Notes under the pieces: model-generated | Seen by the model: the letters and a program-made list of their open reading frames with translations, nothing else | What the model was told of the DNA's origin: nothing | Databases searched by the model: none | In this document: one piece after another, positions 1 through 5,182 of the stretch | Layout: every line of letters begins with the position of its first letter | How positions within the stretch are numbered: the first letter of the stretch is position 1 | Source: Ruminococcaceae bacterium UBA3451 | GTDB lineage: Bacteria; Bacillota; Clostridia; Oscillospirales; Acutalibacteraceae | Direction of reading: 5' to 3' | DNA: 5,938 bases | Assembly (NCBI GenBank): GCA_002378845.1 | Contig: DFRY01000063.1 | Coordinates: 7,622-13,559, forward strand | Position numbers and translations under genes: made by a program

Positions 1-747
1 TTGGTCAACGCGGGGGACGACCTTTGGTTTGAATCCGCGGTACCCGGAAGAGACGCGGAGCCTCCGCTGTATGAAGTGGTTCCCTTTGCCGACCCCGGTA
101 ATGTCCTATTCCATGATAATTCCTATTTCATCGGCACGCGCGCCACAGTAAACGGGGAACCTGCTCAGCCTGAACAAAAGCTGAAGCACCACGACCGTGT
201 GGAAACCGTTGAAATCACCGCGTTGGGCGATTTGATTCGTGACTGCGGCGAAAGTATCGATAAAATTTATCTGGTCAACGGCAAACCCGCCGGGCTGGAT
301 ACCCTGTTAAAGGACGGCGACCGGATTACGAGCGCTCTTCCGCCGGAAACCCCGCCGCCGATTGAGTCAATTGACTTCCGTATGGAAAGTAACCTGCTTG
401 AGGATGCACCAATGGAAGGTGTTCCAGTGGAAAACGAGCCAACGATTGCTCCGACGGAAAAGGATGCTGTGGAAGAAAATCAGCAGGAACCGCTTCCCGA
501 ACAGGAACCGGTCAAGGCGGTGCTCCATGTTACGTTGAACCATGATTTTCTCTCCCTGCCCGAAAAGCCGGACGGCGCGCCGTATTACCTGGTAGATATG
601 CTGAATCTGGTTGACATGGATCTTTCCAAGCCTGAGGGACGGCAGATCGTTATTAAAATTAACGGAAAAGACGCTGCGTACCTTCAATTGCTGGAGGACG
701 GCGATACCATTGACATTCATTGGGACGGCGCCCCGAATACAAAATAA
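1..747 (+). CDS. C-terminal part of an FtsA/PilM-like family protein with repeated beta-grasp-like units (5' partial)
   Basis: The frame is open from the first base to TAA at 745-747, giving 248 residues. The first codon is TTG but is probably internal, because no upstream sequence or ribosome binding site is visible. Three segments share the pattern I/V-N-G-x(8-11)-L-x-x-G/H-D-x-I/V: residues 49-68 (TVNGEP...HHDRVET), 91-110 (LVNGKPA...LKDGDRIT) and 219-238 (KINGKDA...LEDGDTIDI). The same pattern occurs in ThiS/MoaD-type beta-grasp folds. Residues 112-172 between the second and third units form an acidic, Pro/Glu-rich, probably disordered linker. The ending (Y-Y-L-V-D-M-L-N-L-V-D-M-D-L-S-K-P, then NGKDA and LEDGD) resembles, from memory, C-terminal extensions of clostridial proteins annotated as cell division protein FtsA. 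The actin-fold part would lie upstream and cannot be seen, so the family call is inference. There is no membrane segment. The gene converges on the flippase across a shared terminator. Confidence 0.55.
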   Translation: MVNAGDDLWFESAVPGRDAEPPLYEVVPFADPGNVLFHDNSYFIGTRATVNGEPAQPEQKLKHHDRVETVEITALGDLIRDCGESIDKIYLVNGKPAGLDTLLKDGDRITSALPPETPPPIESIDFRMESNLLEDAPMEGVPVENEPTIAPTEKDAVEENQQEPLPEQEPVKAVLHVTLNHDFLSLPEKPDGAPYYLVDMLNLVDMDLSKPEGRQIVIKINGKDAAYLQLLEDGDTIDIHWDGAPNTK

Positions 748-750
748 AAG

Positions 751-790
751 AAAAAGCTTCTGAATCTGCAATCGGATTCAGAAGCTTTTT
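751..790. terminator. Bidirectional Rho-independent terminator between convergent genes
   Basis: A perfect 16-bp stem is formed by 751-766 and 775-790 around an 8-nt loop (767-774). The stem runs into T residues on the plus strand and is preceded by an A-rich run (741-755), which becomes a T-tract on the minus strand. It starts 4 nt after the plus-strand stop codon (745-747). Its far arm touches the minus-strand flippase stop codon (790-792). One hairpin can therefore end transcription from both sides. Confidence 0.9.
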
Positions 791-2313
791 TATCTGTGCC
801 TTTTTCGAAACAAAAGGGGCAGTAACAGCTTTTTAAAATAGGTAAATTCTTTGGATTTATAAAAAATAATCAGCAGCAGAACGTTGGGAACAATCAGGCA
901 AATTGCGCATTTCATGATAAAACTTTCCAGACTGCCGTTTCCCGTCAAGGAACAGCAGTACCAGGTGAGAAACCCCACCGCAAAGGTGAGTACGAAGTAA
1001 AACAGGTAGCGGGAAAAAAACGGGGCTGCCGACCGGTGAAAGCCATGCCGAAACAGCACGACTGCTTCTACCCAGAAGTCAACCGTTATGGTGCTGATGA
1101 AGGTGCCGAGGAAAATTCCGGCCACGCCGATATACCGGGCCAGAAGAATTGATGCAATAAAGTTGACTGCCGCTTCAACAATTGCCTTGTACCGGTCGTA
1201 CCAAAACAGACCGAACGCGTTTTTGAACATCAGGGTGACCTGACGCATTCCGGTGGCGTAAAAATTCAAAGCGATAAAAAACACGGTCAATACCGAAAGG
1301 GTCATGTCCTTATGCGTCCACAGCGGGATAAACGGGTTAAACAGGCAAAAAAGAGCAATGGAACAGAAATTAAAAATCCAGAATCCGGCGAAATGAATGG
1401 AGAGGTAAACATGGTACGATCTTTCATCACTTTCTACCGCTCCAAGGTTGCCGACGCTTGCGGCAATTCCGGTGAAGATTTGGGCAATTAGCCCGCTTAG
1501 CATATTGGTAATTAAAAAGTAGTTGGAGTAAATTCCGGTAAGGGTCAGACCAAAAAATTTTGAAATTAAAATATTATCGGTTCCGTTCACAACCGCACCG
1601 CCAATGCGATGCAGGAACATTGCCTTAATATTTTTCACAATGGATTCCCGGTCTGACTTTTTCAGAGTTTCATTCCGGTACGTTTTCAGGTAAGGGTACA
1701 TTTTCTCCGCTTTTCTTGCCAGAAAAAAGTTGGTAAAAAAGCTGAACAGAATCTGTGTGCATAAATACAGGATGAAATTTTTAGTTGCAAACAGAATTAA
1801 AATCTGAATAATATTCTGGGTTATGCTGAATCCGTATTGATACAGCGCGCAAATATAGCTTTTCTGATCCGCTACAATAATGGTTTGTTTATAGGAAAGA
1901 AAGTAGGTCACGGAGGAACTGAACACGTAAAGTAGATAAATCAGCGTAAGGTTTGGAATATCGGGCGGATTGTTAATAAGGAGCCGGTAAAACGGTGTCA
2001 AAGCCAATCCGGCAACGGCGACAATGCCCCCGATGGTATGGTAGGCTTTTTTATAAAGCCCCATTAAGGCAGCAAGTTTCTTATGGTCGTTTTTCGCCAG
2101 CGGCTGATACATACTGAAAGTAATAGCGGTGCCAATGCCCAGCTCCGCGACGGAAAGCAGAGAAAGAATGTTGCTGAACAGGCTGCTCACGCCCAGATAA
2201 ACCGCGTCCAGTGTCCAAATAAATACGGTTCTGCATAAAAAGCTCAGCAGCAGGTTTAAAAGCTGGCTTCCGATGTTGACCGCGACGTTTTTAAGGGAAT
2301 TTGTACTTCGCAA
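790..2313 (-). CDS. MATE/Wzx-type polysaccharide flippase (lipopolysaccharide biosynthesis/sugar translocase family)
   Basis: An integral membrane protein of 507 residues from the chosen TTG start, with about 12-14 hydrophobic segments along its length. This fits the MATE/Wzx (MOP) exporter superfamily, whose members move lipid-linked sugars across the cytoplasmic membrane. The N-terminal half carries the run typical of Gram-positive members: R-T-V-F-I near 28-32, V-Y-L-G-V-S-S-L-F-S near 38-47, A-E-L-G-I-G-T-A-I near 56-64, and S-M-Y-Q-P-L-A-K-N-D near 67-76. The C-terminus is basic (RKRHR). The frame extends back to an ATG at 2382, but neither that codon nor the ATG at 2346 has a ribosome binding site. 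The TTG at 2313 follows AAGGCGGTGA at good spacing and gives the family-like start M-R-S-T-N-S-L-K-N. A promoter also lies inside the longer reading frame. No glycosyltransferase or polymerase genes adjoin it, so the substrate is unknown. It could act on a surface polysaccharide, teichoic acid or another lipid-linked oligosaccharide. Confidence 0.85.
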   Translation of the reverse strand: MRSTNSLKNVAVNIGSQLLNLLLSFLCRTVFIWTLDAVYLGVSSLFSNILSLLSVAELGIGTAITFSMYQPLAKNDHKKLAALMGLYKKAYHTIGGIVAVAGLALTPFYRLLINNPPDIPNLTLIYLLYVFSSSVTYFLSYKQTIIVADQKSYICALYQYGFSITQNIIQILILFATKNFILYLCTQILFSFFTNFFLARKAEKMYPYLKTYRNETLKKSDRESIVKNIKAMFLHRIGGAVVNGTDNILISKFFGLTLTGIYSNYFLITNMLSGLIAQIFTGIAASVGNLGAVESDERSYHVYLSIHFAGFWIFNFCSIALFCLFNPFIPLWTHKDMTLSVLTVFFIALNFYATGMRQVTLMFKNAFGLFWYDRYKAIVEAAVNFIASILLARYIGVAGIFLGTFISTITVDFWVEAVVLFRHGFHRSAAPFFSRYLFYFVLTFAVGFLTWYCCSLTGNGSLESFIMKCAICLIVPNVLLLIIFYKSKEFTYFKKLLLPLLFRKRHR

Positions 2314-2317
2314 ATGC

Positions 2318-2327
2318 TCACCGCCTT
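2318..2327 (-). promoter_or_regulatory. Ribosome binding site deciding the TTG start of the flippase
   Basis: Read on the minus strand this is AAGGCGGTGA, a one-mismatch version of AAGGAGGTGA. It lies 4 nt from the TTG at 2313, or 7 nt measured from the GGCGG core. Neither upstream ATG (2382, 2346) has a comparable sequence. Confidence 0.65.
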
Positions 2328-2352
2328 TTGGAGTTATCTTTTCCATTGAAGC

Positions 2353-2381
2353 ATCATAGCACAAAATTATGCCAAAGTCCA
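2353..2381 (-). promoter_or_regulatory. Candidate sigma-A promoter of the flippase gene
   Basis: On the minus strand, TGGACT (2376-2381, 4/6 match to TTGACA) is separated by 17 bp from TATGAT (2353-2358, 5/6 match to TATAAT). The -10 is preceded by TGC, making an extended -10 (TGCTATGAT). Transcription would start near 2346 and leave a leader of about 33 nt before the TTG at 2313. This supports the shorter protein over the ATG start at 2382. Confidence 0.5.
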
Positions 2382-2395
2382 TCGAAACAAAGTAA

Positions 2396-2423
2396 GGGAG
2401 CAGTTCGGTACGGAACTGCTCCC
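2396..2423 (-). terminator. Rho-independent terminator after trpS
   Basis: A perfect 11-bp stem (2396-2406 with 2413-2423) encloses a 6-nt loop. On the minus strand the stem GGGAGCAGTTC/GAACTGCTCCC is followed by a T-rich run (TTACTTTGTTT), about 17 nt after the trpS stop codon. The other side is also T-rich on the plus strand (CCTTTTGTTTT), so it may work in both directions. It separates trpS from the flippase. Confidence 0.85.
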
Positions 2424-2440
2424 CTTTTGTTTTGATATTT

Positions 2441-3457
2441 TTAAAATGCTTTCGGAATGAACCCGATTTTTTTCATGACTTTGTTCAGCGTACGGGAAGA
2501 AATGCTTAATGCCAGTTTAGCGCTTTCGGTATAACATTGCTCCATGTAATCTTTATTTTTCATAAAGTCGGCATAGCGTTCCTGAATCGGGCGCAAATGC
2601 TCGATTACGGCTTCGCCGACGGCGGTCTTAAAATCGCCGTAGCCCTTGCCCTCGAACTCTTTTTCAATCTGTTCGTCCGTCAGGCCGGTTACGCAGGAGT
2701 AGATGCCCATCAGGTTGTTTACTCCGTCTTTGCCTTCGGCGCGGCGCACACAGGCGTCACTGTCGGTGACGGCACGTTTAAACTTGCGCATAATGTCGTC
2801 CGGTTTATCCAGCACGGCAACATAAGCGTTCACGTTTTCGTCGGATTTGCTCATTTTCCGGGTCGGTTCCTGTAAAGACATAATACGTGCGCCCTGCTTT
2901 GGAATGTACGGGTCGGGTACGGTAAAGGTCGGGCTGTAAATTCCGTTAAACCGTTCCGCAATATTGCGGGAAAGTTCAAGGTGCTGCTTTTGGTCGGCGC
3001 CGACCGGAACCAAATCCGCCTGGTACAGCAGAATATCGGCGGCCATCAGGCTGGGGTAGGTGAACAGACCGGCATTGACATTGTCCGCATGTTTGGCTGA
3101 TTTATCCTTAAACTGCGTCATACGCTGCAGTTCGCCGAACTGGGTGTAGCAGTTCAAAATCCACGCGAGCTGCGCGTGGGTATTTACTTGACTTTGAATG
3201 AAGAACGGGCTTTTTTCAATGTCGATTCCGCAGGCGAGCAGAAGCGCGTACGCTTCCAGTGCATTGTGGCGGAATTTCGCGGGTTCCTGCCGTACCGTAA
3301 TAGTGTGCAGGTCGGCCAGTGCGAAAATACAATTGTAATCATCCTGCAGGTCGATCCAGTTTTTCAATGCGCCAAGGTAATTTCCCAATGTAATGGTTCC
3401 GCTTGGCTGAATAGCGCTGAATATTACTTTTTTGCGTTCGGTTGCTTCTGTTTCCAT
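2441..3457 (-). CDS. trpS: Tryptophanyl-tRNA synthetase (class I aminoacyl-tRNA synthetase)
   Basis: A cytoplasmic enzyme that activates tryptophan with ATP and charges tRNA-Trp. The product is 338 residues from the ATG at 3457, close to the roughly 330 usual for bacterial TrpRS. The Rossmann-fold N-terminus has V-I-F-S-A-I-Q-P-S-G (11-20), then the HIGH-equivalent T-L-G-N-Y-L-G-A (23-30). A-A-D-I-L-L-Y-Q (139-146) includes the family's tryptophan-binding Asp, D141. V-P-V-G-A-D-Q-K-Q-H (150-159) and the KMSKS loop R-K-M-S-K-S-D-E-N (200-208) follow. The C-terminus is helical and complete. An in-frame GTG at 3490 would add 11 residues, but the ATG has GGAGG 9 nt upstream and begins where the family does. 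A terminator follows the gene, and a 178-bp gap separates it from the aminotransferase gene, so it is probably transcribed alone. No T-box core is visible upstream. Confidence 0.97.
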   Translation of the reverse strand: METEATERKKVIFSAIQPSGTITLGNYLGALKNWIDLQDDYNCIFALADLHTITVRQEPAKFRHNALEAYALLLACGIDIEKSPFFIQSQVNTHAQLAWILNCYTQFGELQRMTQFKDKSAKHADNVNAGLFTYPSLMAADILLYQADLVPVGADQKQHLELSRNIAERFNGIYSPTFTVPDPYIPKQGARIMSLQEPTRKMSKSDENVNAYVAVLDKPDDIMRKFKRAVTDSDACVRRAEGKDGVNNLMGIYSCVTGLTDEQIEKEFEGKGYGDFKTAVGEAVIEHLRPIQERYADFMKNKDYMEQCYTESAKLALSISSRTLNKVMKKIGFIPKAF

Positions 3458-3466
3458 GTTGAACTG

Positions 3467-3471
3467 CCTCC
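3467..3471 (-). promoter_or_regulatory. Ribosome binding site fixing the trpS ATG start
   Basis: GGAGG on the minus strand lies 9 nt before the ATG at 3457. It sits inside the longer reading frame that would begin with GTG at 3490, so it favours the shorter protein. Confidence 0.75.
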
Positions 3472-3528
3472 ATTGTTTACTCAAAGTCACCCTCGGCGTA
3501 TCGATGAATGATTTTGAGGCTGTAATTT

Positions 3529-3557
3529 ATGATAAAAAGATAAAAAGTTGATGTGTG
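3529..3557 (-). promoter_or_regulatory. Weak candidate promoter of trpS
   Basis: On the minus strand, TATCAT (3529-3534, 5/6 match to the -10) lies 17 bp downstream of CACACA (3552-3557, only 3/6 match to the -35). Transcription would begin near 3522, leaving a leader of about 65 nt. The -35 match is poor, so this is only the best candidate in the 178-bp gap 3458-3635. Confidence 0.25.
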
Positions 3558-3572
3558 GTTTCTTGAAATAAT

Positions 3573-3592
3573 ACTGCCCGCTTTGCGGGAGT
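3573..3592 (-). terminator. Possible weak terminator after the aminotransferase gene
   Basis: On the minus strand, ACTCCCGC pairs with GCGGG(c)AGT around an AAA loop, giving 8 bp with one bulged base. It lies about 43 nt after the aminotransferase stop codon. The following sequence (ATTATTTC) is only partly T-rich, so termination would be weak at best. Confidence 0.35.
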
Positions 3593-3635
3593 CCCATTCC
3601 GGCACATAAATGAAATTCGCGGTTTGCGGCTTTTG

Positions 3636-4823
3636 TCAGATGATTTCTTTCGCCAAATCACCCAGAATTTGAATTCCCTTTACCAGCTGTTCGTCCGTCG
3701 GCGTAGAAAAATTAATTCGGAACGATTGGCACGGGTCGCTTTCGTTGGTTAAAAACGCGTTTCCGGGTACAACGCAAACTTTGTGCAATACTGCCTGCTT
3801 ACAGAAGTCCTGCATGTCAACACCGGCGGGCAGGGTGCACCAAATAAACAGGCCGCCCTCAATCGGGTTGTATGTGACTGTGGAAGGGAAATATTTTTCG
3901 ATCGCGTTAATCGCCACGGCCGATTTTTTGCGGTATACCGCACGAAGCCGCTCCAAATGGGCGTCAAAGTCATAATGGGCAAGAAAATCGCTGCAGACCA
4001 GCTGCGACCAGATGTTAGTGTGAACGTCTTCACCCTGCTTGCAGACAATCATTTTCTGCACAATTGGCTGGGGGGCAATGGCGTACCCCACGCGCATACC
4101 GGGCGAAATGACTTTGGAGAAGCTTCCTGCGTAAATCACGATGCCGTCTTCGTCCAAAGATTTGATTGCTTCAATGTGTTCGCCTTGAAAACGCAGGTCG
4201 CCGTACGGGTTATCTTCTATAATAAGCACGCCGTATTTTTTTGCCAGCGAATAAAGCTGCTTTCTCTTTTCCATGCTCATGGTAATTCCGGCCGGGTTTT
4301 GAAAGTTCGGAATGGTGTAAATGAATTTAACACGGCGTTCTTCTTTCAGTGCCTGTTCCAGTTCCGCCATATCCATTCCGTCACGTTCCATCGGAATGCC
4401 GCGCAGGCGCACATTGTACGAACGGAACGTGTTAAGGGAACCGATAAAGCTTGGCGCTTCGCAAATGACCACGTCGCCTTCGTTGCAAAGGGACTTGGTA
4501 GCCAAATCCATAACCTGCTGTGCGCCGCTGGTAATAAGCAGCTGGTCGAATGCACGGCCTACATTGTGCTTTTCCTTCATGTAGCTGCTTAACTGGTCGC
4601 GCAGGGGGGCGTAGCCCTCCGTAATATTATACTGGAGCGCGTCAATCGGACGTTCCGCAAACAGATTAGCGGAAATTTCAGCAATTTCTTTCGCCGGAAA
4701 AGCCTCCGGTGCAGGGTTCCCCGCAGAAAGCGAAATCACGCTGGGGTCAGCCGCGTATTTAAAAATCTCCCGTATTGCAGACGGCTTCAGCGTCAGCACA
4801 CGGTCAGAAAATGAATAATCCAT
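3636..4823 (-). CDS. PLP-dependent aminotransferase, class I/II (fold type I)
   Basis: A cytoplasmic pyridoxal-phosphate enzyme of 395 residues, expected to move amino groups between an amino acid and a 2-oxo acid. Visible landmarks are L-S-A-G-N-P-A-P near 32-39, S-G-A-Q-Q (99-103, cofactor phosphate region), N-F-Q-N-P-A-G (173-179, with N176), I-I-E-D-N-P-Y (201-207, with D204 for the pyridine nitrogen and Y207), and G-S-F-S-K (233-237, with K237 as the Schiff-base lysine). R244 in the segment G-M-R-V-G-Y and the substrate-carboxylate arginine in F-R-I-N-F (R369) complete the set. It resembles the aromatic/2-aminoadipate (LysN/ARO8-like) branch related to MocR regulators, but it lacks an N-terminal winged-helix domain, so it is an enzyme and not a regulator. 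Its substrate cannot be read from sequence. The ATG at 4823 is preferred over an in-frame TTG at 4838 because GGAGGG lies 7 nt upstream of it. The gene is divergent from spoIIE and stands apart from trpS. Confidence 0.93.
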   Translation of the reverse strand: MDYSFSDRVLTLKPSAIREIFKYAADPSVISLSAGNPAPEAFPAKEIAEISANLFAERPIDALQYNITEGYAPLRDQLSSYMKEKHNVGRAFDQLLITSGAQQVMDLATKSLCNEGDVVICEAPSFIGSLNTFRSYNVRLRGIPMERDGMDMAELEQALKEERRVKFIYTIPNFQNPAGITMSMEKRKQLYSLAKKYGVLIIEDNPYGDLRFQGEHIEAIKSLDEDGIVIYAGSFSKVISPGMRVGYAIAPQPIVQKMIVCKQGEDVHTNIWSQLVCSDFLAHYDFDAHLERLRAVYRKKSAVAINAIEKYFPSTVTYNPIEGGLFIWCTLPAGVDMQDFCKQAVLHKVCVVPGNAFLTNESDPCQSFRINFSTPTDEQLVKGIQILGDLAKEII

Positions 4824-4830
4824 ATTGTCA

Positions 4831-4836
4831 CCCTCC
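4831..4836 (-). promoter_or_regulatory. Ribosome binding site of the aminotransferase gene
   Basis: GGAGGG on the minus strand lies 7 nt before the ATG at 4823. It overlaps the codons after the alternative TTG at 4838, which has no ribosome binding site of its own, so it decides the start. Confidence 0.75.
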
Positions 4837-4864
4837 AAATTCCTATTTACGAAACATATTTTAC

Positions 4865-4879
4865 AATAATACGATTATT
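4865..4879. repeat. Inverted repeat at the aminotransferase transcription start
   Basis: AATAATACGATTATT is a perfect 6-bp inverted repeat with a 3-bp spacer. It overlaps the proposed -10 (4877-4882) and the expected start of transcription near 4870, a position suited to a repressor operator. Such AT-only arms arise easily by chance, so a regulatory role is only a suggestion. Confidence 0.3.
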
Positions 4880-4905
4880 TTACCACAGATAACTGCGTGT
4901 GACTA
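4877..4905 (-). promoter_or_regulatory. Candidate sigma-A promoter of the aminotransferase gene
   Basis: On the minus strand, TAGTCA (4900-4905, 4/6 match to TTGACA) is followed after 17 bp by TAAAAT (4877-4882, 5/6 match to TATAAT). Transcription would start near 4870 and give a leader of about 47 nt before the ATG at 4823. Confidence 0.4.
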
Positions 4906-4929
4906 GGCTTTGTTTGTAAATAAAGCGGC

Positions 4930-4936
4930 TGTCGAA
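4930..4936. promoter_or_regulatory. Possible Spo0A box (TGTCGAA)
   Basis: TGTCGAA matches the Spo0A-box consensus TGNCGAA exactly. It is centred about 63 bp upstream of the proposed aminotransferase start of transcription and about 200 bp upstream of that of spoIIE. A 7-bp motif has an appreciable chance of occurring at random in a gap this size. Confidence 0.25.
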
Positions 4937-5097
4937 AAAAATCGGGAAAGAATGAAACCGGGTCGCTCTGTATTTCGTTCCGGGCGGGACTGACAGGATA
5001 ATATTTCCAATTATCTTTGTTGACAGAATAAAATAACCATGGAAAAGAAAAAAAGGCCGATAAAACGAGGAAAACCGTCAATTTATTACAACACGTT

Positions 5098-5130
5098 ATG
5101 ACAAGAGTGTACATATACTCATAGTATAAT
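5098..5130 (+). promoter_or_regulatory. spoIIE promoter: sigma-A hexamers at 21-bp spacing, Spo0A-dependent type
   Basis: ATGACA (5098-5103, 5/6 match to TTGACA) is separated by exactly 21 bp from a perfect TATAAT (5125-5130). At spacings of 16-18 bp no acceptable -35 is present. The 21-22-bp spacing is the known peculiarity of the B. subtilis spoIIE and spoIIG promoters, which sigma-A polymerase uses only with Spo0A~P. Transcription would start near 5137, giving a leader of about 46 nt. On the opposite strand the -35 area reads TTGTCATAA, which could be a degenerate 0A box (5/7). That part is weak. Confidence 0.6.
5114..5128. repeat. Inverted repeat overlapping the spoIIE -10
   Basis: TATACTCATAGTATA has perfect 6-bp arms with a 3-bp spacer, reaching from the long promoter spacer into the -10. 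It could be an operator or a chance AT-rich palindrome. Confidence 0.3.
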
Positions 5131-5170
5131 ATTTTTAGTAAAAAATGGACAAGTATCCAAATAATGGTAT

Positions 5171-5180
5171 GGCGGTGATT
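5171..5180 (+). promoter_or_regulatory. Ribosome binding site of spoIIE
   Basis: GGCGGTGATT is a near-complete match to the GGAGGTGATC anti-SD complement, with the GGCGG core 7 nt before the ATG at 5183. It has the same A-to-C change as the flippase site. Confidence 0.75.
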
Positions 5181-5182
5181 GA

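Larger units (their letters stand above)
4839..5182. other. Divergent intergenic region between the aminotransferase gene and spoIIE
   Basis: AT-rich, with no supportable gene. Its aminotransferase side (4865-4936) carries a candidate promoter, an inverted repeat and a TGTCGAA motif. Its spoIIE side (5098-5180) carries a promoter and a ribosome binding site. The middle, 4937-5090, shows a lone TTGACA (5020-5025) without a -10 at normal spacing, and otherwise nothing I can assign. No tRNA or other RNA fold was recognised. Confidence 0.6.

Noticed and set aside
367..771. 134-codon minus-strand open frame opposite the FtsA-like tail
   Set aside because: It is antisense to a coding region with clear repeated motifs and would read through the terminator hairpin. 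It has no ribosome binding site.
2359..2376. Sigma-54-like TGGCA...TGTGC on the minus strand upstream of the flippase
   Set aside because: The GG-to-GC distance is one base too long for a -24/-12 promoter, and the GC element lacks the TTGC context. The overlapping sigma-A extended -10 explains the sequence better.
3783..4592. 269-codon plus-strand open frame antisense to the aminotransferase gene
   Set aside because: It lies wholly inside a well-recognised aminotransferase gene with intact motifs. It has no ribosome binding site and no recognisable protein features. Long antisense frames arise from codon bias.
5020..5025. Perfect TTGACA on the plus strand in the intergenic region
   Set aside because: No -10-like hexamer lies 16-18 bp downstream (17 bp away reads AAAAGA), so it is not a supportable promoter.
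5164..5178. Four-codon frame ATG GTA TGG CGG TGA overlapping the spoIIE ribosome binding site
   Set aside because: It looks like a leader peptide whose stop lies within the Shine-Dalgarno sequence, but it has no ribosome binding site of its own and is short enough to be chance.
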